Of a stretch of DNA of 64,000 bases, positions 24,912 to 33,687 are shown in pieces. The stretch covers positions 495,693 through 559,692 of the forward strand of contig NZ_CP038854.1 in NCBI RefSeq assembly GCF_004792415.1, given 5' to 3'. Position 1 is the stretch's first letter; each line of letters opens with the position of its first letter. A program made the position numbers and the translations under genes. The DNA comes from Pantoea vagans (GTDB taxonomy: Bacteria > Pseudomonadota > Gammaproteobacteria > Enterobacterales > Enterobacteriaceae). Under the pieces are notes generated by a model, which saw nothing but the letters and a program-made list of their open reading frames with translations, had not been told where the DNA came from and ran no database searches.

Positions 24912-26090
24912 ATGCCACAACGTATCGCTGTTATCGGTGCAGGCGTGCTGGGTTTAGCCGTCGCGCAGTCATTGTCCCGCCGGGGCGCACAGGTCACTGT
25001 GTTCGACAAAAGCTTGCCTGGCAGTGGCACCAGCCAGATTAGTTACGCCTGGGTCAATGCCAACGGCAAAGAACCCGGCCACTATCATGAACTCAACGCC
25101 CAGGCGATAAATGAGCACAAGCGATGGCAGGCGAGCCACCGTGCATGGCCCCGCTGGCTGCTTGAAACCGGCTCGCTGGAGTGGGCAGCCGATGAATCAT
25201 CCCTGCGCCAGCTAACGCAGCGCGCAGCAAAGCTTGCTACGCTTGATTACCCCGTTGAGAAGCGTAGCCGCGCTGCGTTACTGGGCGCCCTGCCCGGACT
25301 GCGGCTCGATCCCCGCATTCAGCACGCGTGGTTTTTCCCTTCGGAGTGCCTGCTTTATCCCAGTCTGTTCATCGCTTCTCTGCTTGCCGACCTGCGTGCC
25401 AGTGGCGGTCAGCTGGTCTGCAACAATGAGGTCACCACGCTGACTGAATCAGGTCGGGATGTGCATCTGACGCTGGCCAGTGGTGATGAGTGGCGCGGGG
25501 ATCAGCTGGTGCTGGCAACCGGTCGCTGGGCACCTGAGCTGATCAGCCAGTGTGGACTTGAACTGGCGATGACCGATGCGAACCGCGCAGACCCTGTTTC
25601 ATGCAGTTTTCTGGCGCAGACACAGCCTTTGCCGATCCCGCTTAACTGCAATCTTATTACCCCGGAACTGAATGTGCGGCCGGATGGCGGAGGACGCCTG
25701 ATGCTGCAGGCACTGGATCTTGACCAAAATGCCGATCCGTCACGCCCCGCTTCTCCGGAGGGGCAGACTGGTAAAGAGATGCTGCGTCGGTTGCGTCGAC
25801 TGTTTAACCATGCGGAAGGGGCGAGAATTGAGCGGATTGAAACAGGACAGCGATCGCGTCCGGCAGATGGATTGCCCGCACTGGGCTATATCAGTGACTC
25901 AGCACGCGTTTATCTGATGGTCAGCCATAGTGGCATGACCCTTGCCCCGTTACTGGGCAGACTGGTGGCTGAGGAGATGCTGAGCGGTACACCTTCACCG
26001 ATGCTGAGTAGGTTTACCCCGCATCGGTTGCTGCGTCCGCTCAGTGAGGTCGTTAAAACCGCGCCTGCCTATCTTCCGGCAGCGCAGTAA
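24912..26090 (+). CDS. FAD-dependent oxidoreductase (DadA/D-amino-acid dehydrogenase-like)
   Basis: A 392-residue DAO-family flavoprotein with an N-terminal dinucleotide motif (IAVIGAGVLGLAVAQSLSRRG) and C-terminal FAD contact region (DGLPALGYISDSARVYLMVSHSGMTLAP). CAGGAG lies before ATG 24912. Related enzymes oxidise D-amino acids or sarcosine-like amines. It is convergent with, and only three bases from, the semialdehyde dehydrogenase gene. Substrate unknown. Confidence 0.87.
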   Translation: MPQRIAVIGAGVLGLAVAQSLSRRGAQVTVFDKSLPGSGTSQISYAWVNANGKEPGHYHELNAQAINEHKRWQASHRAWPRWLLETGSLEWAADESSLRQLTQRAAKLATLDYPVEKRSRAALLGALPGLRLDPRIQHAWFFPSECLLYPSLFIASLLADLRASGGQLVCNNEVTTLTESGRDVHLTLASGDEWRGDQLVLATGRWAPELISQCGLELAMTDANRADPVSCSFLAQTQPLPIPLNCNLITPELNVRPDGGGRLMLQALDLDQNADPSRPASPEGQTGKEMLRRLRRLFNHAEGARIERIETGQRSRPADGLPALGYISDSARVYLMVSHSGMTLAPLLGRLVAEEMLSGTPSPMLSRFTPHRLLRPLSEVVKTAPAYLPAAQ

Positions 26091-26093
26091 AAA

Positions 26094-27464
26094 CTAGCGG
26101 CGGTTCTTCCAAACGGTTTGCACGTTACAGAATTCGTGAACACCAAAATGTGACAGCTCACGACCATAGCCGCTTTTCTTCACGCCGCCGATGGTCACCC
26201 GCGGATCGGAAGCACCGTTGCCATTTATAAATACGGCCCCGACTTCCAGCTGCAGCGCCAGCCGATCGGCAGTTTCTTCGTTACCGCTCCAGATGGTAGC
26301 ACTGAGGCCAAATTCGCTGTCGTTGGCGATCTCCAGCGCATGCTGCGGATCCCGCGCGACGGCAATAGCCGCGACCGGACCAAACAGCTCCTGCTTAAAC
26401 GCGGTCATGGTGCTGGTAACATCAGCGAGAATGGTTGGTGCATAGTAGTTACCCTGCCCTGCCACTTTCTCACCACCCAGCACCAGCCGTGCACCTTCAC
26501 TAAGAGTCGCTTTTACCTGTCCGTCGAGTTCGTCGCGCAGATCGGCGCGTGCCATCGGACCCAGGAAGGTGCTTTCATCCAGCGGATCGCCCATTTTCAG
26601 TGCCTGTACCGCTGCAGTGAAGCGCTTCTCAAACTCTTCCGCAATAGGCGCTTCGATAATAAAGCGTTTAGCCGCCATGCAGACCTGCCCTGTATTCTGG
26701 AAACGTCCGATTACGGCTGATTTCACTGCTTCATCAAGATCGGCATCGGCCAGCACGATAAAGGGATCGGATCCACCCAGCACCAGCACCGTTTTCTTGA
26801 GCGCTGCACCTGCCTGTGCTGCGATTGCTGCACCCGCCCGCACGCTGCCGGTTACCGCAACGGCGGCAATGCGGTCATCTTTAATCGCGACTGAGACACC
26901 GTCGTTGTCGACGTTGATCAAGTTAAAGCCACCTGCTGGCAGATCGGTTGCTGTGAACAGCTCAGCCATCAGTGTGGCGCTTCCCATGACGTTAGGGGCG
27001 TGTTTCAGCAAATAGGTGTTACCTGCCAGCAACATGCTGACTGCGCCCCGCAGAACCTGCCACAGGGGGAAATTCCATGGCATGACAGCCAGGATCACTC
27101 CGACAGGACGGAATCGCTGCCAGGCATCGGCAATCTGAGTGGGCTGATCGGCCAGCATCGCCGGGCCATGTTCTGCATACCAGTCGCACAAATTTGCACA
27201 TTTCAGTACTTCAGCGCGAGCCTGTGCAATGGGCTTACCCATCTCCAGCGTAATCATGCGCGAAAGATCCTGCTCTCTCAGACGGATCTGTTCGCCGAGT
27301 TGACGCAATACGCGTACCCGGTCACTCATACTGCTGCGCTGCCATGCTGCAAAAGCAGAAGCGCTTTCTGCCAGCGTCTTTTCCAGTTCGGTGCTGTTCT
27401 GCAGAGGATAGCGTGCCAGAATTTCGCCTGTTGCAGGGTTACGTGATAGGGCATGTTCAGTCAT
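26094..27464 (-). CDS. Aldehyde dehydrogenase, succinate-semialdehyde dehydrogenase (Sad/YneI) type, with catalytic Glu replaced
   Basis: A 456-residue enzyme closely like E. coli Sad (YneI): MPWNFPLWQVLRGAV, LLKHAPNVMG, TVTGSVRAGAA-like block, catalytic cysteine in NTGQVCMAAKRF and the C-terminal ELSHFGVHEFCN. The general-base glutamate of aldehyde dehydrogenases lies in an LELGG motif; here it reads VLVLGGSDPF, i.e. GAG to GTG, Glu to Val. This predicts loss of dehydrogenase turnover unless another residue replaces it. Frame and flanks are intact, so it is either a recent inactivating mutation or an altered enzyme. Confidence 0.88.
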   Translation of the reverse strand: MTEHALSRNPATGEILARYPLQNSTELEKTLAESASAFAAWQRSSMSDRVRVLRQLGEQIRLREQDLSRMITLEMGKPIAQARAEVLKCANLCDWYAEHGPAMLADQPTQIADAWQRFRPVGVILAVMPWNFPLWQVLRGAVSMLLAGNTYLLKHAPNVMGSATLMAELFTATDLPAGGFNLINVDNDGVSVAIKDDRIAAVAVTGSVRAGAAIAAQAGAALKKTVLVLGGSDPFIVLADADLDEAVKSAVIGRFQNTGQVCMAAKRFIIEAPIAEEFEKRFTAAVQALKMGDPLDESTFLGPMARADLRDELDGQVKATLSEGARLVLGGEKVAGQGNYYAPTILADVTSTMTAFKQELFGPVAAIAVARDPQHALEIANDSEFGLSATIWSGNEETADRLALQLEVGAVFINGNGASDPRVTIGGVKKSGYGRELSHFGVHEFCNVQTVWKNRR

Positions 27465-27670
27465 GGTGCTGTTTTCCTCATTCGTTCAGTGATAGAGAAA
27501 CGATACGCCCTGTAGTTAATGATGAAAAATGAATAATAGTGAGGAAGTTGTTTATCAATTGAGAACGTCTGAATTGCAAAAGCGGTATACAGGAAGCGTG
27601 AGGGATTTCGGAGATGATGCTGCGATTACGCCACCTGTCAGTACGTCTGAAACTAATGCCTGATAAGCAG

Positions 27671-27928
27671 TTATCCACTTATACAGTGACCCGATCCTAA
27701 AAAACGATCCTTAATAGATCATAGAGAGATCCTAAGAGATCCCCGATCGTCGCAGGCCGCACCCCGCAAGGGCTCAAAGGGTGATCACGTTCACTATAAT
27801 CAGTAAAGTGTTCACTGTAATCAGTACTTTATTCACTGTACCAGGTAGAATGTTCACTGTAAACAGTGCTAATGTTCACTGTAGTCAGAAAACGATCCCT
27901 TTCATCCACAGAATGAAGATCCTACGCC
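27671..27928 (+). other. Replication origin region: DnaA-like box, GATC cluster and iterons upstream of repA
   Basis: A DnaA-box-like TTATCCACT (27671-27679) is followed by six GATC sites between 27693 and 27748, and three more at 27783, 27894 and 27918; nine Dam sites in about 230 bases is far above chance. Five 17-bp iterons occupy 27789-27890. This combination (DnaA box, Dam-site cluster, phased iterons, then an initiator gene) is that of RepFIB/P1-like theta origins under SeqA/Dam control. The stretch 27465-27670 before it shows no gene. Confidence 0.85.
27789..27890 (+). repeat. Iteron array I: five direct 17-bp repeats upstream of repA
   Basis: Consensus (A/G)TTCACTGTAATCAGTA. Copies start at 27789, 27810, 27831, 27852 and 27874, a 21-22-base period placing them on one helix face. 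Copies 3-5 are degenerate in the second half. These are the expected binding sites for the RepA initiator. Confidence 0.92.
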
Positions 27929-28858
27929 ATGGCAGATAAAGACAACGAAAACAAAGCGTTACTTGAACCTTTTCTGTCAGTGACAAAAAACAGTGGTGAA
28001 GTTATTCAGCTTCATCCCAACAAGAATAATACCGTTCAGCCGGTGGCGCTGATGCGTCTTGGACTGTTCGTGCCGACGCTGAAATCAACCGCACGGGGTA
28101 AATCCGGTGCGATGGCATCAACGGATGCGACGAAAGAGCTGAAGAATCTGACGCTGGTAAAGGCGGAAGGCTACGAAAAGATTACCATTACCGGCGCTCG
28201 GCTGGATATGGATAACGATTTCAAAACCTGGGCAGGTATTATTCAGTCCTTTTCGCGTTATCCGACCAAAGGCGATACCGTCACACTGCCGTTTATCGAT
28301 TTTGTGAAGATGTGCGGCATTCCCTCTGCTAACTCGTCTGCCGCACTGCGTAAGCGTCTTGATGCCTCTCTGCGCCGCATTGCAACTAACACGCTCTCTT
28401 TTGAAGGTAACGGCAAGGCGTATCATACCCACCTTGTCCAGTCAGCCTATTACGACCGCGAAAAAGATATTGTGCGGATTCAGGCGGATCCCAAACTGTT
28501 TGAACTCTACAACTTCGATCACAAGGTACTGCTGCAGCTTCGTGCAATATCCCGCCTTAAGCGTAAAGAGTCTGCACAGGCGCTCTATACCTTCCTTGAG
28601 AGTCTGCCGACCAATCCGGCACCGATATCGCTGGCACGCCTGCGTATGCGCCTTAATCTCGGCTCTAAGACCACTACGCAGAACCATGTGGTGCGGCGTG
28701 CAATGGAGCAACTGAAGGAGATTGGTTATCTGGATTATTCAGAAGTGAAGCGTGGCCGCTCAGTCTTTTTCATTATCCATAGTCGCACACCTAAGCTTGA
28801 TGGCATCGGTAATCTGGAGAGCATCGATTCGCTGGACGAGATCGAGTTTGAGGATTAA
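27929..28858 (+). CDS. repA: RepFIB-family plasmid replication initiator RepA
   Basis: A 309-residue Rep_3 superfamily initiator with two winged-helix domains: the first about residues 50-150 ([36 protein letters not shown]), the second about 170-290 ([65 protein letters not shown]). It resembles RepFIB RepA (about 325 residues). It binds the surrounding iterons, starts replication and probably represses itself. The ribosome site is weak (GAAGATCC), as often for initiators held at low level. Confidence 0.93.
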   Translation: MADKDNENKALLEPFLSVTKNSGEVIQLHPNKNNTVQPVALMRLGLFVPTLKSTARGKSGAMASTDATKELKNLTLVKAEGYEKITITGARLDMDNDFKTWAGIIQSFSRYPTKGDTVTLPFIDFVKMCGIPSANSSAALRKRLDASLRRIATNTLSFEGNGKAYHTHLVQSAYYDREKDIVRIQADPKLFELYNFDHKVLLQLRAISRLKRKESAQALYTFLESLPTNPAPISLARLRMRLNLGSKTTTQNHVVRRAMEQLKEIGYLDYSEVKRGRSVFFIIHSRTPKLDGIGNLESIDSLDEIEFED

Positions 28859-28866
28859 CTCCTGAC

Positions 28867-29004
28867 GTTCACTGTAATCAGCATTTCTGCGTGGCAGTGT
28901 CACTTTTGCCGTTGAAAGTGATATTGCGCCCTTCCTCTCACATTCACTGTAATCAGTACTCCACCTCTGTTCACTGCAATCAGTAACGTTCACTGTAATC
29001 AGTA
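28867..29004 (+). repeat. Iteron array II: four direct copies after repA
   Basis: Copies of the same iteron and in the same orientation start at 28867, 28942, 28969 and 28988. They begin nine bases after the repA stop. Downstream iterons in RepFIB-type replicons act as incompatibility and copy-number control sites. Confidence 0.9.
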
Positions 29005-29125
29005 GACGGGGCATGTTTTAGAATCATGCTCTCCTCCCCTCTTTTTCTGTCGTGCTATGCCATAAGGCTTATGAAGTAAGTATGTGCTTACTTACTAACT
29101 TGTTAGCCCCTTCCAGGATCGGCTT

Positions 29126-30242
29126 TACTGATTACAGTGAATGTTCTGATTCAGGCAGGACAGCGCCTTTTTCTGCTGATTCCCGTTGAGCACTTTACTG
29201 ATTACAGTGAATGACTGCCTTCACGTTCAACACGGCCGGCGTGCGTCCTGTATTGAGGCGCTTTAACTTATCAGTATTGCCAGCGTGACACTGTTACTGA
29301 TTACAGTGAATGTTTGCCGACTGGCATCGTCAGAGCTCCGGCGTACTGCGGATTCCCCTGTCGGTTACTGATTACAGTGAACGTTGTAGCGCGGAGCTGT
29401 CTTCACCGCGGTAATCCTCAGGAATGCTGCTTTGCTGATTACAGTGAATGCTTTGCTGAATACAGTGAATGATAGCTGAAATTTGACGCAACGCTTTGCC
29501 GCTTTACTGTTTATAGTGAACATTCGCGGGAAAGTTGTGGTGACATAACTCATGATCAGGCGTTGATGTCTGCTGGCCTGAGCATTGCCATAATCGAAGT
29601 GATATCTGCGTATCGTAACCTCACTGTCTACTATTCTCATCGAACTGCACTGATGTTTCTGCTGATTACAGTGAATGTCTGGTCAGCAAGGCTCTTCTTT
29701 TACTGACTACAGTGAATGTTCGATATCCCCTCGTTACTGATTACAGTGAACGTTATCGGACTGACTTGTTCATGCCTGTCGATCCATTCTGGCTCCCAAA
29801 CAGTAGTTGCTTGTTATCTCATCAGCTTCCGATGCTTTTATGAACCAGACAGGATTTTTCCTCTCCTCACTACTGACTACAGTGAACCTTTACTCAGTTC
29901 GGCTTCCTGTCCTGCTATCTGATTAACTAGTTTACTGATTACAGTGAACGTGACTGCTGTCTGGGTATCTGCAATGACATTACTGATTACAGTGAACGTT
30001 TGGCTCGTTCAGCGTCAGGCATCAGCCAGGCTTTATCGCGTGGGCTTTCTGTATGCGGTTTTCTTCTGCACCATCACGTTAAATTCCTCCGGTTGTAAGT
30101 CACCTGATACAGAACTGACTTTGCTGATTACAGTGAACGTTCAGACTCATCAACGCGCTAAGTCCAATTCATTTCCCCCTACTCTCTTACTGTAGATCGA
30201 TTTCTACTGATTACAGTGAATGTTCTGCTGATTACAGTGAAC
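29126..30242 (-). repeat. Iteron array III: sixteen inverted copies between repA and parA
   Basis: TACTGATTACAGTGAA(T/C), the complement of the repA-upstream iteron, starts at 29126, 29196, 29295, 29366, 29433, 29454, 29505, 29660, 29701, 29735, 29871, 29933, 29981, 30122, 30205 and 30226. Spacing is irregular (21 to 155 bases) and intervening DNA is unrelated and has no credible gene; apparent reading frames here contain the iteron-coded peptide LLITVNV repeatedly. With arrays I and II the total is 25 copies. Confidence 0.92.
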
Positions 30243-30368
30243 GCTGCTCGCATTTGAACTGCGTAAATTGCCAGGCCAGAAATAATAATGTGATGAACCT
30301 CACCAAAACCCGTGGTGTTACATAAAAACGAAGATTATGTTGAAAGGATAATTTATTGCCTCACGTGC

Positions 30369-30396
30369 AGGATTTCTGTATAAAGTCATAAATCCT
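30369..30396. promoter_or_regulatory. Candidate ParA operator
   Basis: Inverted repeat AGGATTT (30369-30375) / AAATCCT (30390-30396) with a 14-base spacer, 18 bases before the parA start. P1-type ParA represses its own operon by binding such a dyad. Confidence 0.6.
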
Positions 30397-30413
30397 ACAT
30401 GTTTGGAGCAACT

Positions 30414-31613
30414 ATGGCTAACGATGACAAGCAGGTGATGAAGGTTGCACAGCGTTCTGAACGCATGCTGCTGAGCCTCACCGACCAGATTCAGGCGCAA
30501 AAGCAGGAACTGCATGAAAATACGTACTATCAGGTTTATGCCAAAGCGGCGTTAGCAAAGTTGCCCAAACTGACACGAGCCAGTGTCGATTACGCTGTAA
30601 ATGAGATGGAAGAGAGCGGTTATCAGTTTGATAAACGTGCGGCCGGTTCTTCCGTTAAATATGCAATGTCGATTCAGAATATTATCGATATCTATCATCA
30701 TCGGGGTGTGCCGAAATATCGCGATCGCCACAGTGATGCCTATACCATTTTTGTGGGTAATCTGAAGGGTGGCGTCTCGAAAACGGTTTCTACCGTCTCG
30801 CTGGCTCATGCACTTCGTGCCCATCCTCATCTGCTGTTTGAAGATTTGCGTATTCTGGTGATTGACCTTGATCCGCAGTCCTCAGCAACCATGTTTTTAA
30901 ACCACGAACGTTCAGTAGGGCTGGTGGAAGCGACAGCGGCACAGGCAATGCTGCAGAATGTCACCCGTGATGAGCTGGTGAACGAATTTATCGTTCCATC
31001 GATTATTCCGGGTGTGAATGTGCTGCCTGCCTCCATTGATGACGCCTTTATCGCCTCAAGCTGGGACCAGCTTTGCGCTGAGCATCTGCCGCAGCAGAAT
31101 GTTCATGCCGTGCTGTATGACAACGTCATTGCCAAACTGAAGAAAGATTATGACTTTATCTTTATCGACAGCGGTCCGCATCTTGATGCTTTCCTGAAGA
31201 ACGCCATTGCGGCCTCTGATCTACTGATGACGCCGGTACCACCGGCTCAGGTCGACTTTCATTCCACGCTTAAATACCTGACGCGTCTGCCTGAACTGAT
31301 TGCGATTATCGAGGATTCCGGCGCTACCTGTCGCCTGCAGGGCAACATTGGGTTTATGTCTAAGCTCTCGAATAAAGCCGACCACAAGCTCTGTCATAGC
31401 CTGGCAAAAGAGATTTTTGGTGGTGACATGCTTGATGCTGCCCTTCCCCGCCTTGATGGTTTCGAACGTTGCGGCGAATCCTTTGATACGGTCATCTCCG
31501 CAAATCCTTCGACATACGTCGGCAGCAGCGAAGCGTTGAAAAATGCAAGATCCGCCGCAGAGGACTTCGCAAAAGCCGTCTTTGACCGTATCGAATTTAT
31601 TCGCCTGAACTGA
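30414..31613 (+). CDS. parA: P1-type (type Ia) plasmid partition ATPase ParA
   Basis: A 399-residue ParA, the size of P1 ParA. An N-terminal DNA-binding extension (about residues 1-100, helix-turn-helix around KLPKLTRASVDYAVNEMEE) precedes the ATPase with deviant Walker A KGGVSKT, motif A' VIDLDPQSSAT and motif FIFIDSGPHLD. ATG 30414 has GGAG upstream; an ATG at 30399 is less likely. It forms nucleoid-bound gradients that move ParB-parS complexes and represses parAB. Confidence 0.95.
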   Translation: MANDDKQVMKVAQRSERMLLSLTDQIQAQKQELHENTYYQVYAKAALAKLPKLTRASVDYAVNEMEESGYQFDKRAAGSSVKYAMSIQNIIDIYHHRGVPKYRDRHSDAYTIFVGNLKGGVSKTVSTVSLAHALRAHPHLLFEDLRILVIDLDPQSSATMFLNHERSVGLVEATAAQAMLQNVTRDELVNEFIVPSIIPGVNVLPASIDDAFIASSWDQLCAEHLPQQNVHAVLYDNVIAKLKKDYDFIFIDSGPHLDAFLKNAIAASDLLMTPVPPAQVDFHSTLKYLTRLPELIAIIEDSGATCRLQGNIGFMSKLSNKADHKLCHSLAKEIFGGDMLDAALPRLDGFERCGESFDTVISANPSTYVGSSEALKNARSAAEDFAKAVFDRIEFIRLN

Positions 31614-31620
31614 GGTTTGT

Positions 31621-32592
31621 ATGAGCGCAAAAAGAATTACGATTGGCAGAACCTTCAGCCAGACTCCACTGGAAAATGATACGCCAGATAGCCAGCACAA
31701 CCAGACATTCGTTCTGGCTACGGGCAAGCGCGCCCTGTTTCGCTTTGAACGTATTGCCGCCAGTGATGTTGAAAACAAAACATTCGTGACGATGGAAACC
31801 AATGGCCGCGACCAGGCGGGCCTGACACCCGATTCACTGCGCGACATTATTCGCACCATTAAGCTTCAGCAGTTCTTCCCGGCCATTGGCGTAATGCGCG
31901 ATGACCGCATTGAGATTCTTGACGGCTCACGTCGGCGTGCAGCTGCGCTTTATTGTAAAACCGGGCTGGACGTACTGGTCACTGATGCCGCTATTAGCGC
32001 CGATGAAGCACGCAGACTGGCGCAGGATATTCAGACGGCCCGCGAACATAACCTGCGGGAAGTGGGAATGCGCCTGCTGGCGTTAAAAGAGGGTGGACTG
32101 TCGCAAAAAGAGATCGCTGAGAATCAGGGATTATCTCAGGCGAAGGTCACGCGTGCTCTTCAGGCGGCCAGCGTTCCGTCCGATTTAATCTCACTTTTCC
32201 CTAATCACGCTGAGCTGACTTATCCTGATTACAAAGCGCTGTTGCAGGCGGCTGACAAATTGAGTGAATCCGGGCAAAGCGTTGAAGCTCTGATTAATTC
32301 TATCTCGCGGGAAATAGATGTGGTTTGCGCGCGAGAAGGGCTTGCCGAGGATGAGCTGAAAAATCACATTCTGCGTCTGATTCGCCATGGCAGCCAGACG
32401 TTGATGAAAGAGCCTGAGAAAGATAAAACACAGGCGACTGCACTCTGGTCTTTTGCTGATAAAGATCGCTTTGCGCGTAAAAAGATACGCGGCCGGATGT
32501 TCAGCTATGAATTTAACCGGCAGTCGAAAGAGTTGCAGGAAGAGCTGGATAAAGTCATTGCCGAGACCCTGAAGAAATATCTCAATCGTTAA
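31621..32592 (+). CDS. parB: P1-type plasmid partition protein ParB
   Basis: A 323-residue ParB with an N-terminal ParA-interaction region, the conserved ILDGSRRRAAAL box, a helix-turn-helix (LSQKEIAENQGLSQAKVTRAL, two parts near residues 160-182) and a C-terminal dimer/B-box-binding domain. It starts seven bases after parA with GAGG upstream. It should bind the A- and B-boxes found downstream. Confidence 0.94.
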   Translation: MSAKRITIGRTFSQTPLENDTPDSQHNQTFVLATGKRALFRFERIAASDVENKTFVTMETNGRDQAGLTPDSLRDIIRTIKLQQFFPAIGVMRDDRIEILDGSRRRAAALYCKTGLDVLVTDAAISADEARRLAQDIQTAREHNLREVGMRLLALKEGGLSQKEIAENQGLSQAKVTRALQAASVPSDLISLFPNHAELTYPDYKALLQAADKLSESGQSVEALINSISREIDVVCAREGLAEDELKNHILRLIRHGSQTLMKEPEKDKTQATALWSFADKDRFARKKIRGRMFSYEFNRQSKELQEELDKVIAETLKKYLNR

Positions 32593-32611
32593 TTTATACA
32601 CTTCCAAATCA

Positions 32612-32637
32612 GCCAGCGTCAGACGCTGGCTTTTTTA
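32612..32637 (+). terminator. Terminator of the parAB operon
   Basis: Stem GCCAGCG / CGCTGGC (extendable by two pairs) followed by TTTTTT, 20 bases after the parB stop. Confidence 0.9.
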
Positions 32638-32682
32638 TTGCCCTGTTAAGCTGAAAGACACTTAAAGATGCATGAAACCCGA

Positions 32683-32790
32683 ATTTCAGGCTGAAATCGC
32701 CAGGTTTTCAATGGTGATAATCTTCATAAATAACTGAATTTATTGATATTATGTTAGCAATTCTTCAATCTGATTCCTGTGAAATCGCCA
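32683..32790 (+). other. parS: parS partition site with P1-like A-boxes and B-boxes around an IHF-like site
   Basis: Left arm: A-box ATTTCAG (32683-32689), inverted A-box CTGAAAT (32691-32697) and B-box TCGCCA (32697-32702). Right arm: inverted A-box GTGAAAT (32779-32785) and B-box TCGCCA (32785-32790). Between them 32736-32748 matches the IHF consensus on the minus strand at 12 of 13 positions. P1 parS is known to use heptameric ATTTCA(C/A) and hexameric TCGCCA boxes on both sides of an IHF bend, just after parB, so the assignment is strong. Confidence 0.85.
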
Positions 32791-33109
32791 TTACTCCTGA
32801 ACATTTCGCCAGCGTTCCAGACAGCCTTTGAGTCCCTGAATTGTCTGTAATGGAAAAAGCAGATTCAAATTCTGATGTAACCTCCTAAGGGTTCAAATAC
32901 CCCCCTTTCCATATTCAGCGGTCGCGAATTGCAAGTAAAGATTTTCGGAAGCTGGTTCATTAGTGACCAGTTACTTCTCACCAGACCTCAGTTCCTGCAC
33001 AACTGCTTCATACCGACAGATGCTTTCTCTGCAAGTCTTTTTACCGTTATGCTAGCCGCCAGCAAGATTTAACGCTTAATCCACTGTTTTTATTTAAAAA
33101 TATCTGTGA

Positions 33110-33129
33110 ATTTCAGCCCGAAATCGCCA
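33110..33129 (+). other. Second parS-like A-box/B-box cluster
   Basis: ATTTCAG (33110-33116), a degraded inverted A-box (CGAAAT) and a B-box TCGCCA (33124-33129), about 330 bases beyond the main parS. The layout is that of the left arm of parS with the second A-box altered at one base. The 33.1-33.7 kb stretch otherwise has no credible gene. Confidence 0.6.
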
Positions 33130-33259
33130 CGCTTTCTGCTAAAAACCGTGCTGATTAGCGGATATAAGCGCTTCGTTGAGAACATAATTGCAGCGTAACC
33201 GCCTAACAGCAAAGGCATCTTCTCAGAGTGAAAAAAGATACTCAGAAAATATCCCTCAC

Positions 33260-33282
33260 TTATCCACAGAAAAAGTGGATAA
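33260..33282. other. Inverted pair of DnaA boxes
   Basis: A perfect DnaA box TTATCCACA (33260-33268) faces an inverted TTATCCACT (33274-33282), forming 8-bp arms TTATCCAC/GTGGATAA with a 7-base spacer. It lies in the non-coding region beyond parS, 5.6 kb from the origin DnaA-like box. Confidence 0.65.
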
Positions 33283-33383
33283 CTTTCTCAACTGGCTAAA
33301 ATTATTTTTCTGTTGATGCGAGCGACATAAGCTGGATTGGACAGTGAAGATGCCTGTGATCTGGAATTGGCTACTTCAGACAG

Positions 33384-33493
33384 ATTCACTGTATTGAGTA
33401 AAGCAGATGAAAGGTTGTGCTCAACGGCAGAAAACGCTAACCGGGCCACTCAGGAAAGGGACATGACTGACACTAAAACTGTTAACAGTGAAT
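33384..33493. repeat. Two degenerate iterons in opposite orientation
   Basis: 33384-33400 matches the direct iteron at 15 of 17 positions and 33477-33493 matches the inverted form with two or three differences. They appear to be decayed outliers of the repA-parA arrays. Confidence 0.5.
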
Positions 33494-33654
33494 GGGGAGT
33501 CAAAGAGGATGAGCAGCACAGATAAATGGCTGGCATGCTCATCAGAATCTGTTGATGCGTAGCCAGTGTTGAGCACGGCAATCGTCATATTGCCTGAGGA
33601 GTGCGTATGATGGAGGCGATAACAGGATCGTTATCTGGTGCGGCAAACAACGAT

Positions 33655-33681
33655 ACAAAACCGGGCCTGGCCCGGTTTTGT
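33655..33681 (-). terminator. Bidirectional terminator after split transketolase operon
   Basis: A perfect 13-bp stem (ACAAAACCGGGCC and complement) around a single central base gives A- and T-rich flanks on both strands, seven bases beyond the transketolase stop codon. Confidence 0.85.
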
Positions 33682-33687
33682 TATAAA

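Noticed and set aside
29365..30195. Several open frames of 68-91 codons between repA and parA on both strands
   Set aside because: They run through the iteron field; their shared LLITVNV peptide is just the translated iteron, and none has a ribosome site.
33337..33525. 62-codon frame in the non-coding stretch after parS, with a short ATG sub-frame at about 33463 preceded by AGGAAAGGG
   Set aside because: Sequence has no family resemblance and overlaps two degenerate iterons; a 20-residue peptide from the inner ATG cannot be excluded but is not supported.
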